Positions 11,901 to 22,621 of a stretch of DNA of 64,000 bases are shown here, one piece after another. The first letter of the stretch is position 1. Every line of letters begins with the position of its first letter. Origin of the DNA: Grammothele lineata (Eukaryota; Basidiomycota; Agaricomycetes; Polyporales; Polyporaceae); assembly GCA_002150815.3 (NCBI GenBank), contig NDFF03000370.1:248001-312000 (forward strand), written 5' to 3'. The position numbers and the translations under genes are program-made. A model generated the notes under the pieces. That model had not been told where the DNA came from. It worked only from the letters and a program-made list of their open reading frames with translations, and ran no database searches.

Positions 11901-13626
11901 TCTCAAGGGGGAGAAACCTCTTCCACCACCACCTATGCCTGATGATATAGACTGTATCATTGCTGGCTTTCCCTGGTAGATCTGTCACCTGTTGCCAGAC
12001 TTCTAAACCACTGACCATCTTTTCAGTCAACCCCACTCCTCCATGAACATGTTCAGGAGAGCCAATGACAAGAAGAGTCACCTTATGCTCAATTTACTCT
12101 CCTGGGTGGACTTCCTTAAACCCAAGTTCTGCATTTTTGAAAATGTCAGAGGATTCCTTCAGTGGAATCTGCATGCCACCCAGGCTGGGACATGTAGGGC
12201 TGAAGGGCCTGTGGAGAAAGGGGGCCTCAAGTTCCTTGTTCATGCTCTGCTCAGCATGAAGTGCATAGTCCTTCTACTTTGTCTGTTCTCTGCCCAACAC
12301 TCATGCATGGTCTTGCATTCACAGATATCAAGTCAGATTTGGTCTCCTCCAAGCAGGCCACTATGGAACACCTCAAGCTCGAATTAGATTCTTCCTCATT
12401 GCAGCAAAACAGGGCCAGCCACTTCCCCTCCTCCCCCAACCCACCCACAACTCCATTCTTAAGGAATCCCTTGAGATCAAGCTCCCCCAACTTCCGAAGC
12501 CTATCCAGCCCATCCTCACAGCACCCGGAACAGCACCCCTCAAGCATGTTTCGATCAAAGATGCCATCTCAGACCTTATCTCGTTCGACTGGTAAGCTCC
12601 CGCCATATCTCCGCCTACACAGGCCACATACTAACATCCCACCCGTGACACTGCCCAGGGCGCATACCCGCAAACGCACTACTTCGACGCGCCTCGCAAT
12701 CCCCTGTAAAGACCGCGAACCATGGTGCGGGCCAGACACCACGGGGCAGAGGTACGCCGTCGAGCCGCGCACGTCGTTCCAAGCGCGCTGCCGCCGCGCA
12801 CCACCGCCCGGCGTCGCCGAAGGCGACCTCCAGCACTTCACGCGCACACTCAACCATGAATCTGTCGACCGGTGAGCATCGACTCTCGCGCGCGCGACCG
12901 TTTTTCCTATCTCGCCGCCCCGCTGCTGTGCTCACAAAGCGCCCCCCATTCGTTGCAGAGTCCTCCACATACCCGTCGAGGCCGGCGCAGACTATCGCTG
13001 TACGTCCCCACTTCGATCGATCGCCTGTCTTCGAGCCTCCCGCTGACCCCGCCCCGTGTAGCGCTCCCGGGCCACTTGCAAAAGCGGATGTGGATGTGCA
13101 CGAACCCGCTCTCCGCGAACGCGCAGGCGGGGTTCCGCAAAGGCTACTACGGTCGACTCGGCGGCGACGAGTGGTTCCACACGACGGTGACGAACGTGCA
13201 CCCGAGCGCGAAGCAGTCGTACGTGCTTCACTACCGGGTGAGCGTCAGCCCTCTGCTACATCGCATGTTTCTGGTGGAGAGGGGAAGACTTACCCGTATG
13301 CGCACGCGGATACAGGATAAGCGGATGTTCACAGTGCGCGAGCTCGCGCGTTCGCAAGGTTTCCCGGACTGGTTCGAATTCGTCGCGGAGGACGGCGACA
13401 TCAAGACGGTAAGTGGTCGTCCATGCCTTCTTTGGACATCTTCCTCGTTTTCGCTGTGATCACTGTTCGGGCTCGAGAACTGACGGCGCGCATGGCAACG
13501 CAGATGCTCCGGCAGATTGGCAACGCGGTGCCATGGCCTTTGGGCGAGGCGTTGGGCCGGGAGCTGCGCAAGGCGCGTTTCAAGTGGGAGCAGGAACAAC
13601 GGGCTGAGGCAATTGTCATCGACTAG
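8905..13626 (+). CDS. DNMT1: DNMT1-type cytosine-5 DNA methyltransferase
   Basis: Seventeen exons give 1232 aa: 8905-9063, 9118-9202, 9285-9612, 9667-9895, 9949-10413, 10468-10580, 10634-10861, 10925-11297, 11351-11745, 11799-11975, 12027-12260, 12325-12591, 12659-12871, 12959-12999, 13062-13237, 13316-13408 and 13504-13626. The order is a basic NLS-like N-terminus (KRKRSK, RPRKDS), a replication-foci-type domain (about 90-300), two BAH domains (about 455-545 and 585-720), and the methyltransferase domain. Its motifs are I FDPFAGVGAFGMAMEES, IV GFPCQPHS (catalytic Cys), VI ENVRGF, VIII QARIRFF, and IX/X VRELARSQGFPDW and RQIGNAV. The product should methylate CpG in nuclear DNA, as a maintenance enzyme. 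The catalytic Cys codon (TG|T) is split by the intron at 11976-12026. CpG is almost absent from about 9999 to 12494, while both ends of the gene are CpG-rich. The start was chosen as the first ATG giving a continuous spliced frame. Confidence 0.93.
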
Positions 13627-13915
13627 AGCGTTGAGTCGGGTCGGGACGAAGAGCGGGGCCAGCCTGGGAGGATCTAGTTGGGAGTATTTCGCATAGCCTT
13701 GGGCTTGGGTTTGACCGCTGAGAAGGACAGGAGGGTAATGAACAAGCGCACGATACAATTAGTAGAACACCTCGTGGACGTATAGTACATAACGAGCAGA
13801 GCATAGAATCTAGAGGGAACTGGTACTGGATATAGCGCGTCAGCCACATCAACCTGACACGGACAGAGGCGTAGCATACGCACTACAAGATAAGATAGGA
13901 TGTGTCCGGGCGAAA

Positions 13916-15582
13916 TCACGCAGCGTGATTCCTTGCGCCCGCACGACCGCCGCCCGACCTCTTCTTTCCGCCGCGGCCGGGTTTCTTCTGGGCTTGTCTC
14001 TTCTCGACACACGTGCTGCAGAACCACTGGTCGGTCGGCACGTCTGTGAGGCCGACACACGCGATGTGGAACTGCAGAGGAATGGTTGTCAGCCTCTACG
14101 AAATACGGAGTCCACGCAAAGCCAAGGAAGGAGCGGAGTCGGAGACGGGGTCGAGGGAAAAAGAAGGAAAGGACAGACAAACGCACCCATTCCCGCTCGC
14201 ACTCCTCATCGTCGCAGGCGATCATCTCCCCGTAGCTAACCCCATCACAGAAACAGTACGTCTTGTTGTCCTCCGCGTCCCCGTCCGCCTCGCCCGCGCC
14301 GCTCGCCACGCCCGCATCCGCGCCCGCGTCGCCCGCTCCCGCCGCGGTCCCCGAGACGTGCTGGAATCCCCTCACGGGGGGCATGCCCGGACCCTCGAGC
14401 TGGCCGTGCGGCCAGTCCGCGCCCAGGGCCCCCGCGCCGTTCACGCCGTTGCCGACGGCGCGCGCCCCGTGCGCGTCCGCGGGCACTCCGGGTGTCCCGG
14501 GGCCAATGTAGGGTAGGGGAAGGCTGGGATGACTCGATGGAGGGGGCTGCGCGCTGTATCGTGCGTCGGCGGCAGCTGCAGCGGCACTGTGGGTGCGGCG
14601 GTTGGACGCGTTGGTGTGGCTACTTGCGCGGCCGCCGCCGGCTTGCCGGGCAGAGACGGAGGTGGGGTGGGCGGCCATGGCTTGGGGGAGGTGTGAGGCG
14701 ACGGAGAGAACGGATTCGGCAGGAGAGGGAGCACGGTCGGCAGCCCTGGTTTTGACGGTCAGCTACTGCGGTTCGTTCCGGAGACAACGGAGGAATAGAA
14801 TGGATCGGCACAGGGAAAATACGGATGGTGGTAGACCAACAACGAGAACCGCAACATGCATAGAAGAATGGAAAGAAATAACGGGACGCATACACGCACT
14901 TTTTCGCTCCTCCGCCATTCCCTCGGCGCCGTGTGGGGGCACCATCGACCCGCTCTTTCTTGCTGGGCGTCCGGGTGACGTCGACGTCTTCGTCCTTTGC
15001 GACCCGCCTCTTCTTCGCAGGGCTCGCGTCTCCGTTGGCCAATAGGCTGCCGTAGCCCGCAGACGCGCCCTGCGCGCGTCGGGGTCGACGACCTTCGCCC
15101 GCCATGCCGGGTGGATAGAAGCTGCGGGACGCGACGTGGGGATAGACGGTCTTGCGGGAGAGAGCCTCGGCAAGGGCGACAAACTCCCTGTCCGGGGCGT
15201 GGTCAAGGAGGGCCTTCATGTGGTTGCGGTGCGCACGGAGGCCATCGGCGGCGTGGCAGGCGACGCGGATCTTGTCTTCGCCGCCGAGCTTGAGGCGGGC
15301 GGCCTCCTCTGCGATCTCGTTGAGGAGGAAGAGGCGTTCGTCGTTTGTGCCGGAGCGTGTTTCGATCATGAGGACAAGTTCATTGATGCGGGCGATGAGG
15401 GCAGACATGGAGGCGGATAGGACGGCGTCGAGCTCGCGGAGGTCGCCGTAGCTGCGGGAGAGGTCGATGGGGAGGCTGTCGAGGGTGTGTGCGAAGTCAG
15501 CGAGGCAGAGGAGAGTGTTGGCGGTGTCGACGGGGGACAAGGCGGGGGGCGGGTAGTTCATCGACGCTGTTCTGCGCGACAT
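13916..15582 (-). CDS. ING-family PHD-finger chromatin protein
   Basis: Exons 15582-14900, 14745-14187 and 14071-13916 give 465 aa. The N-terminal ING domain is a long helical region (about residues 15-130: LADFAHTLDSLPIDLSRSYG and on to MKALLDHAPDREFVALAEAL). A basic, Ala/Gly-rich linker follows. The protein ends in a PHD finger: CFCDGVSYGEMIACDDEEC, then FHIACVGL and WFCSTCVEK, with C4HC3 ligands in order. ING proteins read H3K4me3 through the PHD and sit in NuA4- or Rpd3-type histone acetyltransferase or deacetylase complexes. Which complex cannot be decided here. The final splice at 14186-14072 is required to complete the PHD; reading through the intron destroys it. Head-to-head with the zinc-finger gene at 15952. 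Confidence 0.9.
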
Positions 15583-15951
15583 GGTTGGCGATGTCGAGGG
15601 TGGACGTGAGAGGGGAACGGAGAGGGCGCGTTTGTGCGGTCGAGCTCGAGTGGCCGTCCGCGCCTCGAGTCTCGAGTCTCGACGCCCCGCCACCCGAAAT
15701 CTCACACGCGCGGTCCGCCGGGCCGGGCGTCTCACACCGCCACCGGCGCGTCTCGATTGAGTGCTCTTCTCGTTTGCTTCTCGTTTGCTTCACTCGACGC
15801 TCGCGATCGGACGCAAAGCTGTCTTGCGTCGAAATGGATCTCCACGACGGTCATATATTGCCTGCCTTCCCGCTATCCCTCCGTCTCAACTCTTTCCACC
15901 ACACCCTTCCGCATCGCTAGTCGCAGACTTGGGCCTTGGCCCTCTGCCAAA
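15583..15951. promoter_or_regulatory. shared divergent promoter region
   Basis: A 369-base space between the ING gene (minus) and the C2HC/SAM-like gene (plus). Pyrimidine-rich on the plus strand from 15760 to 15910. No clear TATA box seen. Confidence 0.4.
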
Positions 15952-17232
15952 ATGTACGTCTCTGTCTCTCCGTCTCACCGCCCCTCTCACATCTGCTATA
16001 TGCACTCTAGGCCAAAAGGAGCGGACAACTCCGGCTTCTGCTGCGGACGGCTGCATAAAAATATTCATTACCACCGTCGCATGGTACACCAGCCGTACAC
16101 CAACGTCTACTTCCCTGGCTATCCTCAAGCAACTCTTCTCCTGCTCCGCAACTCAAAGACCAACCGCTTCCACTGTCCTGAATGTGACCGCGCATGGCCG
16201 TCTCCGACTTCTATCCGCGTAAGTCTCGATTTTCTCATCTTGGCGTTCCCTTGCTAGCAACTTCGACAGAAACATATTCTGGAGAAATGCGAAGGTTATA
16301 TGCGGTACAGAGAAACTAAAACGAAGCCCGCAATGAAGCGCTGCGATTCCGGGTCCTTTGAGAAGCCGGATGATATTGCTGAAAGCAAACCACTGCTGAA
16401 AGAAGAGAAATGTCCTGAAAACAAACCGCACACATCGCCACGGGAGAAGGGGGGCTCTCCTGGTGCGTACGCTCGTGTTTTCGTGGCAGATTTCTATACA
16501 TGATCTCTTCTAGCTCCGGCTTCACGGTTTCCGGTCAATCAGCCTTTTGCACAGTCGCTTATCGCCTCCTCCACTACTCCCCGAACAGCTCCCAAGCCTG
16601 CCTCACCCATCCCTTCCGACGACGGCGTGTCCGAATTTGCCTTCTCACCCCCCGTATTACGCCCTGCGGTTTGGTCCTCGGTCAACTCTAGCCCAACCCT
16701 GCCATGCTACTCGCATACACCTTCGACGCCTTCCTTGAGTGGATCCCCGTCCTCTCGCTCGTCAACTTGTACTACGTACACTCCGCCTGGCGTCCTCACC
16801 CCTCTCGAGACTGCAAGTTCATCCAACTATGACACTCACTTGGCTTCGACGACTTGTCCCCTGCACATTCCCCGCAAGGTGTTCTCCAACAACCCCCCAA
16901 TCAAGACAGAATCTTATCCTGAATCGCTAGACTCTGCGCCAGCCTCAACCCCAGCCATCTCGCATCCGACGGAGTCCACAGGCGCCCAGTGCCCCCATCT
17001 ATCCGTACCAAGCGCGGCTACGCTCTTCCTTGATAGCCTTCGCCGTCCACTGGGACACGCCGCGCCGCACATGCACGCCCTCGGACTCGTCACGGACGCT
17101 GATCTTGACCTTGTCTGTGCGATGCCCTCCGCATGGGACGAGCTTGGGGCGCTCCTCCGTGCTAGCGGGGTTTCGATGCTCGAGTGGCTGGTGGTCAAGG
17201 ACGCGTTCCGGGCGCGGGCGGCGGCACTCTGA
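15952..17232 (+). CDS. C2HC zinc-finger protein with C-terminal SAM-like helical domain
   Basis: Coding exons are 15952-15953 (or continuous), 16011-16218, 16258-16462 and 16514-17232, about 377 aa. GTACGT follows AT at 15953 and CTCTAG ends at 16010. The initiator ATG may therefore be split AT|G by an intron, giving MPKGADNSG; unspliced it would start MYVSVS and stay in frame for 396 aa. The N-terminal part is Cys/His-rich, with FHCPECDRAW followed by H-x4-C (KHILEKCEGY), a possible C2HC finger. The middle is Ser/Pro-rich. The last 70 residues (FLDSLRRPLGHAAPHMHALG ... GVSMLEWLVVKDAF) form a helical unit like those repeated in the genes at 34365 and 35938. No function is known to me; nucleic-acid or protein binding is inferred. 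Confidence 0.7.
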
Positions 17233-17390
17233 GTGTCTCTGGTTTGCATCTTTTTGGTGGTTGACGGAAAAGAGTTCGCTCTTCGGGAATATGGAATCGT
17301 TCGTCAATAGACCAGTCTTTGTGCCAGTCGTGATTTCAGTGACCGTTGCTGCATTCCGTTCCCTATGTACTTACCTCCTACCTAATACAA

Positions 17391-18405
17391 TCAAGCGCTC
17401 TCCGGGGCCCAGGATCTGCCCCCGCCATACCACTGCGTGCCGTACCGACACTCGACTTCCTCGACTACCCACGCCGCGCCCTCGTCATCTCCTCCCGCCC
17501 TTCCGTCGAACCTCCTCTCCAGCTCCTCATTGATCTCCCCGACCAGATCCCACAGTGCCCCAAGCCTATATGCGTCCGGCCGCCCGTCCGAGTCCACAAA
17601 CTCACCACCGCGCACGAAGCGCGCGACGGTGAGGTGCGAGGAGGGCACGACGTACCGTGGCTCCATGCGCACCCCCAACGCACTCACGCGCGCGAAGAGG
17701 TCGCGCCGCAGGTGGTGGTACGTGTACCCCCTCTCCCGCTCCCGCTCCCGCTCGTCCCCGTCGCCGTCATGATCATCCTCCGAGGTTGTAGGGAGGAACT
17801 TGAGCACGATGCTGACCGGGTCGCACGCGAGCTGCGGGCGGAAGAGGCGCACCCTCGGCCTCGGTCTCGGCCTCTCCTGTCCCGAGCCTTGTCCGCGCGC
17901 GAACGCGAGCACCTTAGGGAGTTCCGGGGACAAACGCCGCATGAGCTCGTGCACCGCTTCTGGCGTCTGGTGGTGCGCGACCTCCAGCACAGATAGATGC
18001 AAGTCCCCCACCGGCATGCACCAGAGCGCGCGCGGGGCGAGCACGCGGAGGCGTTCCTGGATGGACGCGACGAGCGTGCGGATGTGCGTAGGGGGCCGGG
18101 CCCAGAGGGACACGGCGTTGCGCGCGTCTGTGAAGGACGGGGAGGAGAGGAGCGCGGAGAGGATCGGGTCGGGGACGACGCCTGTGAAGGAGGGGTCGCG
18201 CATGAGCGCGGCTTGGGAGGCGTTGCGGGAGGTGCGGTGGGCTTCGTAGAGCGCTTGGATGCGAACCTGGGTCGTGCGGGCGCGAGTAAATGCTGAGAGT
18301 ACTATGTCCAAGGGTGCGCTACACGGTGATGGGGCTCACCGGGTCATGGTCCGCCTCTTCGAGGAGGGCATCGAAAAGGTTCGGTTGCTGTTCTAATGCG
18401 GACAT
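17391..18405 (-). CDS. 2H phosphoesterase (LigT/AKAP7-like) domain protein
   Basis: Exons 18405-18340 and 18266-17391 give 313 aa starting MSALEQQPNLFDALLEEADH. The intron (GTGAGC...ACCCAG, 73 bases) is the only one keeping frame; the nearer acceptors at 18300 and 18310 do not. The two signature motifs of the 2H superfamily are present about 120 residues apart, HLSVLEVA and HLTVARFV (H-x-S/T each). They form the active site for cyclic phosphate or RNA 2'-5' bond chemistry. An acidic-basic low-complexity insert (DDHDGDGDERERERERG) sits between them. The fungal relatives are uncharacterised, so RNA or cyclic-nucleotide processing is inferred from the fold. Convergent with the gene ending at 17232, leaving only 158 bases. 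Confidence 0.8.
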
Positions 18406-18958
18406 GTTGCGGGTTAATCGTTGACTTGGAGTCGGCGGCTGTAAGGTCCTGACAGCCTGAGACCCAGGTGTGCAGCGACAGATTGGGGAAGAGGCGGCTT
18501 TCGCCCACGCATCCTCTGGACAAGCCTGGGGAGTCTACCGTATTCTGGAGGTCTTACACATCGATGTTGTCTTCTGCCCGCTATGGAAGGCGGTGACATA
18601 GGCGAGGGATTACTAAGTCAGGTGGCCGTGGTGTTCGATTACGCACAAGCTTGCCGTTAGGAGGCCGTCGTCCCCCAGTGAGGTCCGTCTCAACACCTCT
18701 TTATCATCCGGAGATGGCAAGGAGTCTCCAACCTACCACCGCCCGAAGTCCTTGAGAGCGCTGACGGTTCGTTCACAGCCCAAGAGGCACAAAGTAAACC
18801 AAGTGACTTCCCCTAACATTTGTCTGAATAAATATCTAACAATACATCCGTGATCATCGAGCGCGTAAAGCTGCAGCAACTATGAGGGTGGGTATGAGGG
18901 GGTGTAATGTATTTTCTCCGGAACGAGTCGGACCCGTGTGGCTTGGAAACGGCGCCGT
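18406..18958. other. intergenic region, nothing recognised
   Basis: Space between the 5' end of the 2H phosphoesterase gene and the 3' end of the first beta-propeller gene. The A/T-rich stretch at 18790-18910 is likely the 3' untranslated part of the propeller transcript. Confidence 0.4.
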
Positions 18959-20602
18959 CTACTGGCTGACGAAGGTCGTCATGCCCTGGAGGTTGAGGGC
19001 ATCTGCAAAAGCACCGCCGTAAGCCTCTTTCACTGATCTCCGTACGTAAGGGGAGGAACATACTAATGGTCACGCCAGCAGCTTTGGTGGGGCCAGCGAT
19101 TTCAAGCGTGTTGAGGTTCTGGCCCTGGCCTGCCTTCTGGATGCTGAGGACCTGCACCTGGGTGGCGTTGGGCGCGAGGACGTAGAGGAAGCTACAACAG
19201 CGCGGTGAGCTCATAGTAGAAGCAGGAAAGGTAGTCAAAGACGCTCACTCGTTGCCGTTGATGCTCGCGATGTCGTTGTCAATCGTCGCGGAGCCCGCGG
19301 TCTGCTTGTACTGCTTCACGATCTTGCCCTGCAGGTTGTCGTCCACGCTGACCTCCGTCACAGTCGACGTGCCGATATCCGTGAGGTAGAAGTTACCCGT
19401 CTTCTTGCTCAGACTGGACCAGCACGTCGCGCTCTGCCCGTCGATCTTCACCGCCGAGGACTTGTTCCCCGCGAGGTCGATGATCGTGAAGCCCACCGCG
19501 GGGTCCGTCGCGAGCAGTGCGTTCTTGCCCGGGATGAGCGTCATCGAGAACGGCAGCGCTCCGCCAGAGGGCGGGGCGATGCTCTTGAAGTTCTGCGAGA
19601 GCGAGCCGTCGTCGGCGACGTCCCAGACGGCGAAGAAGCCCTGCGCGGGGGGCGTGCCCTTGACGGACGCGATCAGCTGCTTGCCGTCCTCGCTGAAGAT
19701 GATGTGACTCGTCGACCCGGCGGGACCCGTCGCGGGCGTCGTCTGGTTGAGCTTGAGCGAGCGGAGGGAGTTGGGGATCGCCTTGAGGCCTTTCGTTTTG
19801 TCGACCGCGAAACAACTGGAAGGCGGGCCAGGTGAGATGGGGGACTTATCCGAGAAAAATGGGCTGCACGTACACGACGCCGTTCACCGCACCGCCGTTG
19901 AGCGTGCACAGGCGGCTCCCGTCGCTGTTGAACGCGAGCGACATCGGGAACTCGCCCTCCGACGAGACCGGGTTGCCGATCTGGTTGATGTTCGTCGGCG
20001 TCTTAGGGTCGATGGAGAACAGCGAAACCGTGTTCGAGCCCGCCTGTATGCAAAAGGAGGATCGGCTGAGTACACATCACAAAATCGGTCCCACGCGGTC
20101 ACTCACGTTGACGGCAGCGAGAACCTGTCCCTTAGCGGACGCTTTGACCGAGCCCTGTTCGGAAGCATTCCGTTACAGTCCTCCGAGCGCAAAGGATCAT
20201 ACTCACCTGCGCGAACAGAGCATCAGGACCGTTGGGGTTCGTGATACCATGGTCGCCACTACCGCCCGTGCTGACAGCGCGATCGAGATTCTATGCGTCG
20301 TTGTTAGTACGGCCATACTGAACGAAATGTATACAGATCATACCAGAGTCCCATCAGAGTTGATGCTGGCGGCAATGATCCTGTTCTGGTCGCCCTCGTT
20401 CGTCATGACTGCGAGTGAGGTAGGTGAGCGAGTCGTCCACGCGTAGAAACAAATCCGCATACTCACAGTAAGCCGCACCAGCAGCATCGAGAAGAGTCTG
20501 TCCCATCATCTTGACATCCGCCTTCCTGCGCTCCAGGGGCACGGCGGATACAGCGGTTGAAGCCGCGAGCAGGGATGCAATGAAAGCCGAGGAAAAGTAC
20601 AT
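18959..20602 (-). CDS. secreted lactonase-like beta-propeller protein, copy 1
   Basis: Eight exons (20602-20467, 20408-20344, 20290-20207, 20154-20107, 20043-19874, 19815-19249, 19191-19064, 19002-18959) give 413 aa. A signal peptide (MYFSSAFIASLLAASTAVSA) precedes a repetitive beta-sheet protein with blade-like units such as FSIDPKTPTNINQIG, SVAFNSDGSRLCTLNGG, HIIFSEDGKQLIASVKG and VSVDDNLQGKI. The fold matches the seven-bladed lactonase / 3-carboxymuconate cyclase-like family (PF10282 type). The substrate is unknown, and secretion argues against a cytosolic 6-phosphogluconolactonase role. It is a tandem duplicate of the gene at 22622-24313, with the same protein length and the same intron positions except one. 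The donor at 19873 (GTACGT) rather than 19876 was chosen because it keeps the NGVVCFAVDK block. Confidence 0.85.
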
Positions 20603-20753
20603 GACTTCAAGTCGTGCAGCTGAAAAGAGGGACACTGATGATGAACGGATGTAAGAAGAAACGGCCGGCGAGCACAGCTGCCTGAAGAGAAAAACCGGAG
20701 GGGTTCAGAACAAACGAAGGGGGAAGTGAGTGACCTCGAACAAGGATGCGCCG

Positions 20754-20760
20754 CTTTATA
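20754..20760 (-). promoter_or_regulatory. TATA box of beta-propeller copy 1
   Basis: Minus-strand TATAAAG about 150 bases upstream of the ATG at 20602. Assigned by position only. Confidence 0.5.
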
Positions 20761-22621
20761 GTCCCCACACGGGGTAACCGCTGTTGTGGCTTCTTTCGGC
20801 CCGCCGCCATCAATCCATGCACCCACAGCTGGGCTCAACTTGCATAGCCGGCTGCCACGCGCTGTGAGCGCTGTACCCGAGGTTATGGACCCACGGAGAT
20901 GCACTTGCCAGGAAACCAGGGGTCGGGTCACCGCCCCCTGACAAAGACGGTGTCGAATAATGATGGGCAATACTTTGACGGCTTTCTGCGAATAGGACGG
21001 GAATCCCAGGTGACAGCGGAACAGCGCGCTCGAAGCCACATACTGATACTGACTCCTGGCAACAAACCTTGCACGAAGATCGCAACTCGTGATCTCCTCT
21101 ATGTCCAATGCTTTTGCGAAGTTCTTTTGCCATACGTACGGACATCCACGGGGATCAACAAATTGATATTTCCGGAGGATCAATACACTGAATACCTGTC
21201 TTGCGGGCGCTGCTAGAGTGCGCTAGAGGCTGATGTACATCGCGCGCGGGGCCGAGACGCGTGTAGCAATCTACCATGAAACAACATCAATGCGAAATGC
21301 CTGTGTAGAGGTATAAGAGATCAGCCCTCGAGACGAGCGATGAGGGGGTGCATAGAAACCGGGTTACCGACAACTTAACATACGATGCCAGCGCCAAAAT
21401 CGTTCTCGAACATGAATTGTCGCTGACCGAAGGCAAAGCGTGCGGGCCGCTTTGTCACAACGACTACACCGAGAGGCATTTCCGCCCTCGGAATCGTTGT
21501 TCAAGCTATAGCCCCAGGAAACCTGCCGGTGTTAGAACGACGGCATGGTAAGACAACGAGGCGCTAGGTAGCAACCGCTGACCCAGCGGGAGACGGGCGT
21601 GTGAGCAAGTAGTCAGCGTTGTCGGGGAGAAGCTAAGCCTCGCATCCGAAGCGGAGATGCCGGAATCCTCGCCACCGGCGTCGTGAATGAGCTCAAGTGA
21701 GTTCAACTTGAGGACAGCATGCAGCGACATGCTGCCGAAAGCGGCCGGCATGACAACCAATACCATGCTGTGCTCACCACGCGACCAGGGGCTCCACGTG
21801 CGCTGAACATTACGTACACTCGTAGCCTAATTCGGGCTACGTTGTTCTCGGAGCGTTAACGACCAAGACAAATGCCCAGAAGACCGGGTGGCAGAGTGTT
21901 TGGTCTGTGACGGCGCTCTTTCACGTTACGAGACGACCCAATAGTTTTCGTGTGTGTTGCCCGAGACGTCAGCCAGGAGCGCCAGAACCAGAGGCCGCCA
22001 CGGCTACGATATGTTCGAGTACTTCAAGTTACTCACAACATTCAAGACTCGTGACTAATGCTAATTGTCATCTACGAGGCACTGTAGTCGCGGTGTACCA
22101 GTGGGACGGTAGCTGAGAAGCGAGAGATTGAATTACTGCAGAGGAAATTCACCGGTACAAGCATGGTGCTACGGAAACACTGCGATCAGTCTCCACACCA
22201 CTAACTAGAGAGACCAGCAAGCCGCATGTGACTATACAGTGCTGACGATTTCTAGTCAAAAGAGCTAACTTTAGTGCTGATCCACCGCATACCCATCTTC
22301 GAAGACGCTGCGCTGGCGACTCCTCCTAGCATTGCCCAAAATGTACTACAAAAGACCTAAGGATACATGTACATCCAGTAACCAACGACCGTCGACGAAG
22401 GGTCGAGGACTAAACGACCATAACGTGCTAAGCGAAGCAATGCGCAAAAAGTGTCCGGCAGTGTCCAGAGGAGTGTCCGATGGGCAGCTAGTACCCACAG
22501 CGTATGTAAGAACCCGAGATGAGAGCGTAGTGAGCAGTAACGAGCGAAGTAGCGAGCGGGCGGACGGGTCCGTAGAGGAGCATACAAGGATATCGTGCGT
22601 GAACGGGTATCTGCTCTACCT
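20761..22621. other. intergenic region between the tandem propeller genes
   Basis: About 1.9 kb. Scattered ORFs under 110 codons show no motifs on either strand. I see no repeat or transposon sequence in it. Confidence 0.5.

Noticed and set aside
12659..12790. Alternative frame reading PQTHYFDAPRNPL in methyltransferase exon 13
   Set aside because: It needs an extra odd intron. The continuous frame gives IPCKDREPWCG...PRTSFQARCR, which fits the family better.
13674..14678. 334-codon minus-strand ORF of the ING gene read through its intron
   Set aside because: Read-through breaks the PHD finger. Splicing 14187 to 14071 completes C4HC3.
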